From Trichomonas vaginalis G3 (lineage: Eukaryota; Parabasalia; Trichomonadida; Trichomonadidae), in the NCBI RefSeq assembly GCF_026262505.1, contig NC_067206.1:7964879-8028878 (forward strand): a DNA stretch of 64,000 nucleotides, given 5' to 3'. The notes under the pieces were generated by a model. The model ran no database searches. It was not told the origin of the DNA and saw only the letters and a list, made by a program, of their open reading frames with translations. Positions 1-11,099 of the stretch are shown one piece after another. Each line of letters opens with the position of its first letter. The first letter of the stretch is position 1. The position numbers and the translations under genes were made by a program.

Positions 1-556
1 TATCTTCGTTCTTTGTCTGGAGTGCGACGTCTTTAGCTGTGTGTCCTTCGCTGTCAACAACACTCAAATCGAGATCTTCACGAGAAAGGAGAACTTTGAC
101 AACTTCGATTTTTTCGTTTTCAATAGCGTTGAAAATAGGAGTTCGCTTCATCATGTTCTGACGGTTGACATCGACATTTTCGTGTTGAAGCAACTCTTCG
201 ACGAAACTAGTTGAGCCGCATTTAGCGGCAACATGGAGAGGTGTCCACTGGATTGAGTCGACGCAGTTCAAGTCAACGTCATCTCGATCGGCGAAAAGAC
301 GGATTAAGTCTGAGAAATCATTAGATGCAGCGATGTGAAGAGGTGTGAAACTAGAATCATCAGGAAGTTGTGGATTGACATCTTTGTCGTTCAGAAGACA
401 CTCAACGCACTGTTTGTTGTGGAGAAGAACTGCGTAATGAAGAGCACTGCGATTCTTCTTGTCGACGATGTTCTTCTCGATGCCTGGAAAACTCAAGAGA
501 AGTTCTAAAGCTTCGAAATGTCCGTCACGAGCTGCCCGGATCAAAGTTAGTAAACA
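1..556 (-). CDS. Ankyrin-repeat protein gene, partial (interrupted at its 5' side, runs off the left edge)
   Basis: Reading the minus strand from about 556 down to 1 gives one uninterrupted frame of about 185 codons. It holds at least five ankyrin repeats. Typical helix starts are LIRAARDGHFEALELLL, SALHYAVL, TPLHIAAS, TPLHVAAKCGS and TPIFNAIE, spaced about 33-36 residues apart. Ankyrin repeats are protein-binding scaffolds; the partner is unknown. The frame has no start codon in the window: upstream it meets the inverted repeat at 554-602 and then Polinton sequence, so the gene was probably split by that insertion. Its 3' end lies outside the window. Base composition is clearly richer in G+C than the array to the right, and the repeats are closer to the ankyrin consensus than those in the array genes, so it is a different member of the family. 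The family call is firm; the interruption is inference. Confidence 0.82.
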
Positions 557-602
557 TATCAAGGGTACGGAGGCACTGCGCGCCTCCTTACCCCTGATAT
601 GT
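554..602. repeat. Imperfect 20-bp inverted repeat at the ankyrin/Polinton junction
   Basis: The left arm CATATCAAGGGTACGGAGGC and the reverse complement of the right arm agree at 18 of 20 positions, with a short G+C-rich loop between them. The ankyrin frame on the left ends here and the mobile-element ORFs begin on the right. It may be the outer tip of the element's terminal repeat folded on itself, or a target-site hairpin. No matching copy was seen at the right end near 12.54 kb. Confidence 0.6.
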
Positions 603-726
603 GAATTTGACACTTTACAAAACCGTTAACGTATATTTTACAACACAAACGACAACACTAACTTAACCTTAAATATTTACAAAGCCGCCAACCACTTCAC
701 CTCACTAATGTAAAAAATAAACGTTC

Positions 727-1047
727 TCACTTACAAAAGTATTGCAACTCCTCCCATTGCTGTGCTTCACACAACAGTTCATATTCTTCTGACTCACTTT
801 CTTCTTCATATAGGTCAAAATCACTGTCAAAATAAATGTTAGTAAGTTTTGACAAAGCTAATGAAACACGCTTACCGTTTGTATCGTATGCTTGTATAAA
901 CTTTCCATTATGCTTGTAGTCATAAACGCTCAAACTAACTTTACCCTTTCTCCCTCGTATCTGATAGAATGTATTTTCACGAGGAACGAAGAACAAATTC
1001 TTGAACTCATGACCGTTGTAGTTTGTTATCTCAATAGTTTTCGTCAT
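727..1047 (-). CDS. Small acidic-tailed protein of the Polinton, unknown
   Basis: A 106-residue ORF. The first 75 residues are mixed and basic (RGRKGK near residue 32) and look like a compact beta-rich fold. The last 30 are strongly acidic (YEEESESEEYE). No family is recognised. It is the leftmost ORF of the element and lies on the same strand as the capsid block, so a structural or DNA-associated role is possible, but this is only context. Confidence 0.5.
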   Translation of the reverse strand: MTKTIEITNYNGHEFKNLFFVPRENTFYQIRGRKGKVSLSVYDYKHNGKFIQAYDTNGKRVSLALSKLTNIYFDSDFDLYEEESESEEYELLCEAQQWEELQYFCK

Positions 1048-1196
1048 TTAATATAAATAAAATAAAAAATAAACTTAAAAATTAATGATATCACCACCCT
1101 CACACGTATGAAAACATAGCACAAAAATAAATTTAGAGTAGATGGTTAGATCTAACCCGATTTCTAACCTTTTTCTACCCTGTTGAATTCATTGCT

Positions 1197-1442
1197 TTAT
1201 AACTCTCTTCCTTTCTCCAACTCTTCTAACTTCTTCTTAAGTTCAGCAATGTTGTCCTCATGAAGTTTAATCTTCCTTAATATACCTTCTCTATCTAATG
1301 GTTGCTTTATCTTTCTAAACTGAACTCTACCATCCTTCATAGTATGAATGTAAAAACCTTCTGGAATAGTTCCTGATTTAATGTATTCTACCAAAAACTT
1401 TTGTTTCATTGCTTCAGTGACTTTATTTGTCATTTCAATCAA
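1197..1442 (-). CDS. Small coiled-coil protein of the Polinton, unknown
   Basis: An 81-residue ORF. The C-terminal half (about residues 48-80) is rich in Lys, Glu and Leu with heptad-like spacing (EDNIAELKKKLEELEKGR), which predicts a short coiled coil. The N-terminal half is basic. It lies between the acidic ORF and the membrane-protein region on the same strand. No family is recognised. Confidence 0.5.
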   Translation of the reverse strand: MIEMTNKVTEAMKQKFLVEYIKSGTIPEGFYIHTMKDGRVQFRKIKQPLDREGILRKIKLHEDNIAELKKKLEELEKGREL

Positions 1443-1481
1443 ATAAAAATTTTAATATTAAATAAAAATAACGTTATTTTT

Positions 1482-1939
1482 TCAGTAAGGAAACGCAGGA
1501 GTTTTACGATTTATTTGAGGAGTAGGTTCTGGTTTAAATGTTGGAGTCGGTTTAGGAGTTGACTTTTGAACAGGAGTTTGTACTTCCATAGGTTCAGGAG
1601 TCATTGAAGGTGTTGTTTGTGAAGGCGTTGGTTTTGGCGAAGGTGTTGGAGTTTGTTTAACTTCAGCTACTTCAGTATTATTTACAACATTTGCTTTATT
1701 TCTTTTCAACATCATAACTGCTCCTGCTGTAGCTAGCAAACCTAGTGGGAGACCATATCTTATATAAGGACTTGACCAAATGCTATTTTTGACAGGAGCT
1801 GGTGGAAACCTAACCTTGGTGAGACTGCTCTTTGCCATTGTGCAGCTCGTAAGAAATATTCAATAGGTGCTCCATAATCGTTTGGTAAAGTTTGTTTCAT
1901 AGATAGTGAAGGTTCACGAGAGCTTGATGAAGAACTCAT
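1482..1939 (-). CDS. Small one-span membrane protein region, Pro/Thr-rich tail
   Basis: The 118-residue ORF at 1482-1838 has a hydrophobic stretch near residues 28-44 (YGLPLGLLATAGAVMML), then a basic KRNK and a long low-complexity tail of Pro, Thr, Ser and Lys. That pattern is seen in small virion or membrane proteins of Polinton-like elements. A second short minus-strand frame, starting with a Ser-rich segment at 1939, overlaps its beginning. Whether the two frames belong to one gene is not decided here. The family is not recognised. Confidence 0.5.
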
Positions 1940-1969
1940 TTATAAGCTTTAAAAATAAACGTTCATCCT

Positions 1970-3542
1970 TTATTCCTCACCGTCGTCCGTAGCTAAGTTA
2001 TAGTCATCTAATCTTATTATTGGGATTCCATTAGCACGCACCTGAATGGCAAAGCAACAATCCCTCATAAATCCAATAAGTGGCTTTGGTACATTTTCAG
2101 TTGCTAGTTCAATAGGTCCTTTAACAGACAATTTGTATGTTATTGGAGCAGTAGATGTTTGACCTTGCTGGAAGCAAAAGTCCACTTCTGTTGGAAAACC
2201 ACATAAGAAAATGTGTGTTGTCATAGCTATCCCATTTATGTTCCACACTACCATCATCCACCAATGACCTCATAACATCTTCATTAAATCCTATCATATC
2301 ATTGTTTGTATTGCAGGCGTTCGCAACCATTTAATAAAATACAGGTCCATATGATTTTTCGGGTTCTGCAGGCATATTTCCATAAGCTCCCATGGAAAGC
2401 TGAAGATATTTAAACTTAGGGTTCTCAAATTAACATAATAGTTGTCTTTCTTTCTAAATAGTGCCCAAATACTTTTAACATTAATAGGCGTATAAGCTGC
2501 TGTAAATGTTGCACTTGAACTATCTGTATTCTTTGAGAATGAACCGTCCATAGGAATCCAATCCATAACTTTAACAGGAAAACATAAAGCCTCGTTTGTA
2601 TAATGTTCTACAAGTTCTGTATAAATGTTAGGGTCTAAAGAAGATGACTTTGGATGAATGAAACATTCATTAAATCCATCTTTGTTCGAACTAGTTGCTG
2701 GGTTACGGTTGTAATAGTAACTGTTCCACTAGCTTCTACTGCCTTCGTTATCATAGTGAATGGTTCATTCCATGGAACAAATTTATTTGTCGGTGGATTT
2801 GAATCTGAAGCAAATGCAACTTTAAGAGTTGGATGAAAGCAATGATATCATTTACAGATATAGATGTGCATTGTAAGGCGTCGCTACTGAACTTTACTTT
2901 AAGCTGAATGTTTCCTGCAAAAGCTGGAATAAATCGAATAGCTTCTAATGGAAGGAATCTTCTAACAGGAATTCTTAAACGAAGCTTAAAATCAAATGAT
3001 TTTCCTGCTGTAATTGGACCACTAACAATTTGTCCTGTTCTGCATGTTCCCGAATGACTCCATACATCTTCATGTCGAGTCTTTGAGAAAACATCTACTT
3101 TCTTTATTTGTTCGGTAGTTTGTGAGTTTGAAGTTATATATGCTTCTTCTCTTGCGTTGTCTTGAGAATATACGATACGACCATTTGCAAGGATTTGATA
3201 TCCAGCAACTGCATAGAAAGCGTCATCGAAACCAATCCAAAATCCTGGTGGGTTTGTTTTATTGGAACCTGAACCAATTTCTTTATCTACAATAAATTGA
3301 CCTTCCATTTTATACGTAATGAATGTATTGTAAAGGTCCAACATATTTTCACCAGGAGGTGAGAGATTGAATGTTACCCATGTGTTATCTTTAGCAGTTC
3401 CAGGTTGTGATGGAATCTTTGCGTCAGAATATTTTCTATTAGTGTCACCAATTTGAACTGCATTGTCTATGATATCGAAATATGAGCGAATCTGATGAAT
3501 ATGCTCTGCTGGAGTAAATTCGTTTAGCTGTTCGTTCTGCAT
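1970..3542 (-). pseudogene. Polinton capsid-protein region (major capsid-like), fossil
   Basis: The clearest part is the 263-residue frame at 2751-3542. It reads like the N-terminal part of a double-jelly-roll major capsid protein of the Polinton type: a polar N-terminus, then many aromatic and beta-rich stretches such as FWIGFDDAFYAVAGYQIL, and a basic LRLRIPVRRFLPLEAIRF segment. More minus-strand coding continues down to about 1970. The size and position beside other small structural ORFs fit a capsid gene. The region looks broken, with a few breaks. The assignment rests on general resemblance and context and was not tested by a profile search. Confidence 0.55.
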
Positions 3543-3569
3543 GTATTTTCTTCAGATAAAAATATCTAT

Positions 3570-4004
3570 TTACTTCATTATTCTCACTCTTCTTCTTGGC
3601 ATTCGTGGTGGAAGTTGTTTCTTGACATTTTCAATGAACTGTACATTCTCTTTTGTCTCAACTTCTTTCACTGGTGGGTCAGGGTTCTTTGACTTGGTTT
3701 GTTTTTCAATGAAATTCACGAACTTTGCAATAAGCTCTTGGTTCGTTATTGAAAGTACATCTGGCTTCTTTTCTTCTGGTTCTATTGACTTTTCAGTTTG
3801 AACAGAAGGTTTTATATGGGCTTCGTGGACTTCACCCTTGCCATACACCTTAATGTTGTCGCTTTCTGCATTCGCTAATGGAACCTTTCTTTTTCTTACG
3901 TATATTTTACCATCTTTACTCTGACTTACGTAATAGAAAGGATGTTGTATTCCTCTTGCGTCATTTAATATAATAGACTCTCGCTCTGATTTTGACAAGC
4001 TCAT
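3570..4004 (-). CDS. Hypothetical Polinton protein, basic C-terminus
   Basis: A 144-residue ORF just upstream of the capsid region on the same strand. It is hydrophilic, with a central acidic/Lys/Pro-rich linker and a very basic end (PPRMPRRRVRIMK), suggesting nucleic-acid or capsid-interior contact. No family is recognised. It is transcribed away from the + strand gene that begins within 50 bases, so the short gap (about 4005-4050) probably holds a two-way promoter. Confidence 0.5.
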   Translation of the reverse strand: MSLSKSERESIILNDARGIQHPFYYVSQSKDGKIYVRKRKVPLANAESDNIKVYGKGEVHEAHIKPSVQTEKSIEPEEKKPDVLSITNQELIAKFVNFIEKQTKSKNPDPPVKEVETKENVQFIENVKKQLPPRMPRRRVRIMK

Positions 4005-4028
4005 TTTACATCGGTTAAAGTTTTAATT

Positions 4029-4300
4029 TTGTTTTTTATCTGCAGTCAAATGACTCAGACAAGCCCTACGGACAAGACCCAGGGGGTCATAGATGTTGAA
4101 GCATTGAAGAAAGAAATTCGTGAGCAAATTTTATCCGAACTGAAGGAACAAAAACAAGAACAAAAGCCAGAGAGACCAAAGAGAAAACTTAGTGAAAAAA
4201 AACTTGCTGCATTAGCTGCTGGAAGACAAAAGACCCACGTTTGCTGGCGAAGAAAGCTAGAGAAGAAGCAAAAGCAAAGAAAGAGTAAATGGTTTATTTT
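4029..4300 (+). CDS. Small charged helical protein of the Polinton
   Basis: A + strand frame whose useful part starts near the second ATG (4050). It is dominated by Glu, Lys and Gln (IREQILSELKEQKQEQKPER) and then by Lys/Arg-rich sequence. It is likely a long helix or coiled coil with a basic tail. No family is recognised. It is the first gene of the + strand block and is divergent from the ORF at 3570-4004. Confidence 0.4.
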
Positions 4301-4311
4301 TATCCGAATTA

Positions 4312-5205
4312 AATGTATAGACAAATACCTTTATCTGTTGCGTTCAGTAGTGAAAACCCTGACGTCAAAATAAAGGGGAACAGAGTAACGTTTAAGTTTC
4401 CAACAGACTGGATTGTGAACATAAATGAAGAGAAAGTACATTGGCATAACAAATATGTATATAACACGTGCTTTCAGAAAGGTTGACTTTATACTTCAAG
4501 TCGAGATAGAAAATGACGAACAGTCTTTAAGCGCCCAAAACATTCACATATACAAATACTTTAAAGACGATACAACATTGCAACAATGTATGATTTCATT
4601 TAATGAGATGTTCGAGAAAAAGTTTAACATTGAAGTACAAACTTTACAGCCTTTACGTGAGTTTTCTTCTTGCNNNNNNNNNNNNNNNNNNNNNNNNNAC
4701 AAACTGAAGAAGAAGGTAGTCAGCCACAACTTATAGACTTTCATTATGAATTTAATGAAAATGAAGATGGAACTCATGACTGTCAGTTTGTTGTATTCTC
4801 ACCATTCAATGAAGTCGCTAAAGAGAAAGAAAATCCATTACGTATAAGATTTCAAATCTCTGAACCAAGTGATGATTTCAAAAATGTTTTCAATTATGAT
4901 GCAATGCTTCCGAGGAAAAAATGAATTTTCAAAGATTGTAACACCTGCATTTGGGATAGAAAGCAAGCTATATTATATTCAAACTTAAGTAAGGGAGTTG
5001 AAAATGAGTTCATTGGTCATACAAGAACTACACCACTGCCAAATCCTAAATACTATAAATTAACTGGCTTCAATCGTGCGTTTTGGATAGACATGTTTCT
5101 CCACTCATGACCAAAAACTGCCCAGTGTTCTTACCTCCAGACCATAAGGACTGTCTCTACATTGAAGCACAACTCTTAAACTCTACCATCGCAGTATTGT
5201 AAATG
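4312..5205 (+). pseudogene. Hypothetical Polinton + strand gene region, fossil, with an assembly gap
   Basis: Coding-like + strand sequence begins at an ATG at 4312 (MYRQIPLSVAFSSENPDV) and continues in pieces to about 5.2 kb. It is mixed in composition with aromatic and beta-rich stretches and could be a minor capsid-type protein, but I do not recognise a family. A run of 25 Ns interrupts it, and it looks broken. It converges on the polymerase region, which ends near 5309 on the other strand. Confidence 0.4.
4674..4698. other. Assembly gap (25 N)
   Basis: Twenty-five consecutive Ns. The round size suggests a placeholder rather than a measured length, so distances across it should not be trusted. 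Confidence 0.98.
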
Positions 5206-5308
5206 ACCACATGGGCTTCGCCCTTGCCGCTAGCGGCTTATTTTTATCACGAATGACCTCATTGCTGACAAAAATAAATGACACTCATTATTTTTCTCAT
5301 TCATGACC
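5206..5308. other. Convergent intergenic spacer with a G+C-rich palindrome
   Basis: A short spacer between the + strand block and the polymerase region, which face each other. It contains a perfect 12-bp palindrome GCCGCTAGCGGC (about 5226-5237) and several copies of a short ATGACCTC-like word. It may serve transcript ending for both sides. That role is inference from position. Confidence 0.35.
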
Positions 5309-8300
5309 TCAGAACTTAAGCTTTCTTATGAATGAAGTCTTAGTCTGAATAGAAAAGTTAAACTTCTCTTCAAAGCAAGGTTGACATGACTTACATAAGT
5401 CAAATCCAATCTCTTGACCGTCATAAAGTGCTTTGTAAAGTTTCATTAAACTGAACTCAGAGTCTTTGTCATATGTTCCTTGCGGAACCATTAAACCTTT
5501 ATCTTCATCATAGAAACACTGAAACAGAGTCAGGAAACATTTCATTAGCGGTTAAAGCAATAACATCTTGCTTCACGCCTTTCATTCTGCAGTAAATGCA
5601 ACTTCATTTAAATCATTCGTGAGTAAGTCTATGTAAGTCTTCTTTCCATAAAATATTGACTTGTATGCTAAACTTTTGTTTATCTTTTGTGATTTCTGCA
5701 AAGTCGCTATGAAATTGACCAAGGTTTTTACCAATGAGAACTCTTCCATAACGTTTCTCAAACTCTTCAGCTAAACGAGGGATATCTTCATTGTAGAGAT
5801 GCATACTGTTCCGTATCGCTATAAAAGATGTCCATTCCTAAGTCCTCAGCAGTACAGAATACTTCACACATTATTCTCTTCGACATAGACAGAATGTTAA
5901 CACCAAGTGGACAGAAGTTAAAGTGTCTGCAAATGCTTTTTCGTTAGCTTGAAAATAGTTTTATCTGAACCATCCAAACCTTCGAACTTCACTATATGGT
6001 TGTAGTTTCTGATGGCATATCTTATAGCATCTTTGTCATTTACTATGGTTATTTTTGACTCAATAGGAGATAGAATAGTTTTGCCATAAATACTGTTCAG
6101 AATGAGCTTTATATTTTCTTGCAAAGGATTTCCTTCTTCTTTCTTATACTTTAACCTTAACTCAAACAACTTCTTTACTTCATCTCTTATTCTAATATCT
6201 CTGTTTCCATCGTAATAGTATCCTTGCAACACTTCACATTTGACACCTTGATATTTTATGAGGTCTTGTAATGTTATATGGTCAACATACATTAAACAGC
6301 AAGTGTTTGAACTTTCTGGGAACGTTAAGTTTCTGGATTTAGTTCAGGGTCACAAACTATTAAAGGAAAGTGTCTATGTATTCCAATCTCTGTTATCTTA
6401 ATGAGAACAAAGAAGCCAGACATAAACTTTTCACCAATGGGTTCCTTTTGGTCGTCATCGAATAAATGTCTCATGAGATACTCTGTGCTTAACATTTCTT
6501 TCTTCATAACCTTTGGAATACCTTCTAAAGTATAAAGTCTTGCTATAGCTGATGGATATAATGAAACAGCGTCGAAGTCAGCAATGAGTTTCTTTTCGCT
6601 CTTTTGTTTAATGTTATCTGACAGCATACATCTTCCACCTTGAATACAGCGTGAAATAAATTCTTCTTGGTTTATTTGAGAGGTCATATAAATTTCCATT
6701 CGGGAAGTACACTCTGGTTCTCAAACAATTGTTTAGCAATAGAACAAATACTAACGTAGTCATAAACGTTTAAATCAAATTCTTTCAATATGTCATTGCG
6801 GAACTTAACAAACCTTCTCTTAAAATTTCTTTACATCTTGTTTGCAATAAAATGTGCTATACTTTTCTAAGTCGAAGTGGTTTTCATCTATTCTGCAACC
6901 TTTGATGGAATCTATGTTTTTCATGAATGTATCTGCATCCCGGATAAACTTACATGCTTCAGAAATGACACCAGTTCAGTTGTCATTTTGCTAACAAACA
7001 ACTGCTGTAGTAGTTGTATGGAAATACTTCTTTCGGTCCTGTTTGTAAGTTAAACATAGCAGGAAATAGTTTAAAGCTTTTATTTATAACACTGTAAGAG
7101 TCTTTTATAATAATTGCCCTTCCTTTATAAAAGCCATGTTATTTGCATTGTTCGTGAACCTTTAATGATGGGAGTTCCTTTCACTTCTGTCATGTGTCTT
7201 AGATGAAGTTTATGTCATAACTGAGGTTATGGAAATATATTAAACTCTTGTCAGAGAAGTCGCTCCAAAAATCTGTTGCAACAGTTCTGACCCCAAATGC
7301 TTTTCATTCACTGAACCTCTTCACTGTCATAACAGCATGTTAAACAAAGCTTTATGAAAGCCATCGGTACTGCACTCAAAGTCAGCAAAGAAAACTGTGC
7401 TCAGGAATGAACTTGCACTTATTTTTATTTACTTCTTTTGACTGGCTTTTCTTCTTCAGTTGTACACAATACTTTGGAGCATATGTCAAATCTTTAAATG
7501 GTGCAAGGTTCTGTTTATAATAAGTCAGTCGTATATGTGAAAAGTTCTCCATAAGAAATAGGTTCGAAATATTTGCACTCCACATGTTTTCATAACATCC
7601 CATAACGTGTTGTTCTATCATAACGAACTACATATATTGTTCTCTCTCTTTGTATAAATCTTCATCTGTTTCTCAATGTTCATTCCACCACACTCCTTCA
7701 AGATTTCTATTATTAGTTGCGAATGAAATATGTTGTCATTGGTAATCTTTTCGTTTAGCATGTAGTGGGCTTCAACAAGAAGTAAGTCAATATTCGAACA
7801 GTTTCACATTCTTTTGGTATGTATCTCTTTTTTCATTTATGTCTTGAGTCATTGAAATAACCAATTGGTAACATTAAATGCCTATACCTGTTTGCGTCCA
7901 GAAATTTCTTGTACTTTACTATTGAGGAAAGTCTCTAACACGAATGACTTCTCTCATGTGCGTCAATAGTTTCTTCATTTACTCCAGCCTGAATCAAGCA
8001 TAAACGAAAACAATTGTCTTCTGTCATATAGTGTTGCAGTTCTTTTGTTCAGTTCATTGAAGATTTGGTAGCGCTCAAGATTTATAGGTAATGTGCAAGA
8101 TACTTCCAGAACTGACCGCTTCTCTTTTTATAAAAACTTCTTTTCACCATTATCTTTCCAAAAGCTTCTATAAGTGCTGGGGTTTCCTTGGCTTAAGAGC
8201 TTTCAAAATGGCTTTCTGGTCATTTGTCAGTGTGCTTTCATCTCTATATGGTCTCTTTTTTGGTTTGCCTTTCTTTACATCTGACATCGTAAGCCTTCAT

Positions 8301-8920
8301 ATTCTGTTAAAATTTCATACATCTTTATTCGGTAAGATTCTTTAATATGTTTGTCAAGAAGAAGTCATAGTTGTCATTTCAACAATATACCTTGCAGCAT
8401 TTGCTTCTATCTCTGATATTTAAAGTTCTTCCTTCCAAGGAGCTTGATGTAGTAATTTTCCAATATTATTGAGGTTTAAACGTAGAAACATTCATACTTT
8501 TCCACCAAGTTTATAACATTTACCATCCATCTTTGTTGGGAGTTTATTTTATCTTCTCTAAGAGTCTCATGAAAACCTTACCGAAAGTTTGTGTAGTAGT
8601 CTCTGTTTGGTTCATCTAAAGCTTTCGATGTTAAAGTCAATGAGTCTATTGCCTGTTCTTTAACATTCCTCTCTTCCTATTCTCTTCATCTTTCTTTAAC
8701 CATCTCTCACCTTCTTTTGGTTTGTCGTCAATGGAACGAAGGACATCTTTAGCTTTGCGAACTTGTTTCTATACGCGCTCTTAAACATCTCTCTTCTCTG
8801 TTGTTTTCAGTGTGTCTGTTTCTCTTCTTCTGTTGTTTCACCAACGTTTGCATTTGTTATGTCAAACATTTCTTCTTCATTACTTTCATAGGTACTGAAA
8901 CGTCTTATGATAATAAGTCA
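5309..8920 (-). pseudogene. Protein-primed family B DNA polymerase region (Polinton PolB), fossil
   Basis: Minus-strand coding-like sequence over about 3.6 kb, the length expected for a Polinton polymerase. Motifs that identify it are a D-x-x-S-L-Y-P-S palm motif (FDAVSLYPSAIARL, near 6.56 kb), a K-x-x-x-N-S-x-Y-G motif (IKLILNSIYGKT, near 6.1 kb), a YSDT motif near 5.83 kb, and the following RYGRVLIGKNLGQFHSDF block typical of Polinton/adenovirus-type polymerases. Such enzymes copy the element using a terminal protein as primer. The N-terminal part (about 8.0-8.9 kb) is charged and less conserved. The region looks broken, with roughly ten or more breaks. Confidence 0.85.
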
Positions 8921-8929
8921 TTAGCAACT

Positions 8930-9086
8930 CATTTTAAAGGAAATGCTCTTGCATGCGACTTCGTCCTCGCCGCGTTGCGGTCTTTATGAACTCATGAATT
9001 CTATCATAACTTATTGCGCACCAATTATTAGTCATGAGGATGTCAGCGAGTGCTTTTTTTGTTTGTTGCGTAATGTTTTTGAACAT
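8930..9086 (-). CDS. Very small basic ORF upstream of the polymerase region
   Basis: A minus-strand ATG at 9086 opens about 50 codons (beginning MFKNITQQTKKALADILM) ending with a basic RRGRSR segment. It lies just before the polymerase region on the same strand. The amino-acid mix looks coding, but no family is recognised and it may be part of a longer decayed gene. Confidence 0.3.
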
Positions 9087-9259
9087 CTTATATTAGCTTC
9101 TTGTGAAAGGAAGTTGTTTTATTTCCGAGTGTTCTAACTTAGACAACTTCCGATACATCTTTAGTAGGAAATAAAAAAAAAAAATATTTTTTGAAAAAAT
9201 TAGATTAGATTTTTTTTAAGTTATTTTTCAAAATAATTTAATATTTTTATTTTAATGAA

Positions 9260-9727
9260 ACACATGCAAAGATTGCAAGTTCTTTTTCATACAATGCTCT
9301 CTGCTACTGCCATTCAAGAATGAGTTCAATAATGTCTTCAAACTGTTAATGTTATCTTTAACAAGAAGTTTGTGAAGATCTAAGTTTTCAGATGTCCAGA
9401 CCATTAGCCTATCGTCATGACCAAACGTTATACTTCACAAGAGTTAGACGTTAGTTTGAACAAAAGAGTTTCTCGTGAATGTCAAAGATACTCATTATTA
9501 CTGTCAATTAAGACTCTACAATTACTTCTTCAGTATTGCTTATAAAATCTTTCCGACAAAGAAAGAATATAAGAAGGGTGAAACAAATGTGAAATTTATC
9601 CTTCATCTCTGAAGACATAACGAACAAAGATGTATACAGAAATTCTTACCAAAGGTAATAGAAGAAGCTTCTATTGACATGACGAAGATAGTGAATGGAT
9701 TGAAGAAATAGACCCTGAGCTATTTTA
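9260..9727 (+). pseudogene. Unassigned Polinton coding fragment, + strand, fossil
   Basis: Coding-like + strand pieces. The clearest is the acidic end SEWIEEIDPELF, finishing at a stop near 9727. The family is not recognised; a packaging ATPase would be expected somewhere in such an element, but no Walker motif could be read here. It looks broken. Confidence 0.35.
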
Positions 9728-9850
9728 AGCAAAAAATATATTTTGTATAACTTGGATGTCACCACGTCACCATGTCACCAGGGTTAATCTAACTTCTTTT
9801 TAAAAAATTGATGCACAACATACATTTAGAGAACTAGGCCCGGAAAATTG

Positions 9851-9909
9851 AATGTTATCGTTAATTGTTATCGTTAATGTTATCGTTTATGTTATACGTT
9901 AATGTTAGT
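9851..9909. repeat. Short tandem repeat, about 12-bp unit (GTTATCGTTAAT-like)
   Basis: About five imperfect copies of a GTTATCGTTAAT-like word in direct repeat, in an otherwise gene-poor gap (about 9.73-10.15 kb). The same gap also holds an 18-base A run near 9990-10007. Function is unknown. Confidence 0.7.
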
Positions 9910-10016
9910 CGCTTAATCTTACAGTGTACGAACATATTGAACCGTAGGGATGGTCATGACTTCTGCGTAAATGAGTTGTTAAATAGCACAAAAAAAAAAA
10001 AAAAAACAATATATTT

Positions 10017-10052
10017 AGGTGAAGACGGTGATTATACTCACCGTTTTCACCT
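10017..10052. repeat. Inverted repeat, 15-bp arms (hairpin A)
   Basis: The arms AGGTGAAGACGGTGA and TCACCGTTTTCACCT pair at 14 of 15 positions around a 6-base loop. It follows an A-rich run in a gap between decayed genes of the Polinton. A related hairpin lies at 11818-11850. A transcript-end or regulatory role is possible but unproven. Confidence 0.65.
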
Positions 10053-10149
10053 CATTCTCCTCGTATATGTTGTCGCTGACATCATCATTAATGTATGTCG
10101 TGACTTCATTCTTCCTTTTGGAAGTTATCGAAATATTCTGTTATTTTTT

Positions 10150-11000
10150 CCTTCAGTAATGTGTAAGTCTTCTTGAATGTAAGTATTGTGCAAAACCTTT
10201 GATGTCATAGTGTGTTGAGGGGGAAGAGTATTTTGACAATCTTCCTTTATAGGCTCATTCGGTGTCATTGAAAATCGGTAAGTTTCACGAAGAACCAGTT
10301 TCTGTCGATTTATTACTATATTTAGCTAAGTCATAAAGCTCTGTTGTTTCTTTTCTGACTTAAATTGCAACATAACACATAATCTTATCTTCTTTTTTCT
10401 CCAACTCTTTTTCAGTATAAAATATACTTATAAAATCTTTTCCTTCCTTTCTGGGTACTGAACGTGGTATTCTTTCTGTATGCTTTGTCTTTGGATTCAA
10501 TGGACTTCAATCTTTTGCATGAAGTCATTTTCCATCTCTCCACGTTCTGCTTTTATATAGTTCATCTTAACATCATGAAAAGTATAACAAGCATAACGAG
10601 GTGAAAGCCCACATTTGCATACAGACGTTTACCTAAAAAGTCTATGAACATAATCAACCTATTTCAAACCAGGTGCCAAATTTCTTGGCAGAAATATTCG
10701 TAACGGGGGGAATCTTCTTCCGGTTATTCCGAGGGAAGCAACTCATATTGAGGAAAATTCTTCTAAAAGTTCTTTTGTCTGTTGGTTTCAACCATGATAT
10801 GACTTGCTTGTAGAACGAGAAGCATTCATATACTTTGCATACGTGTACATGTTCATCTTTGACTGAAACGAATAAGACGAACTGTTTCGTTATTACTTAT
10901 GTATCTCGTATCTTTCATTTATGCTTCAATGGACTATAACTGGAATTGTTGTGATTCCTGATGTCTGACATTATGTCTTTACATACAAGATAAAATTTTT
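10150..11000 (-). pseudogene. Unassigned Polinton coding fragments, minus strand, fossil
   Basis: Minus-strand coding-like stretches, for example SIFYTEKELEKKEDK near 10.4 kb and GITGRRFPPLRIFLPRNLAP near 10.7 kb. The second looks like a structural protein, but no family is recognised. It looks broken in several places. Confidence 0.35.
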
Positions 11001-11099
11001 GTATTTAGAAAAAAATTAGCTGTTATTTTCTGACTTTTCCAAACAAACAAAAATAAAACGTTATACATGTAATTTTTCAGCAACTTCGTCAAATAATTT

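Noticed and set aside
2654-2836. Short + strand ORFs opposite the capsid region (also 3541-3801)
   Set aside because: They are antisense shadows of the minus-strand structural genes.
8091-9137. Hydrophobic + strand ORFs that look like membrane proteins
   Set aside because: They lie opposite the minus-strand polymerase region; the Phe/Leu richness comes from antisense of Lys/Glu codons.
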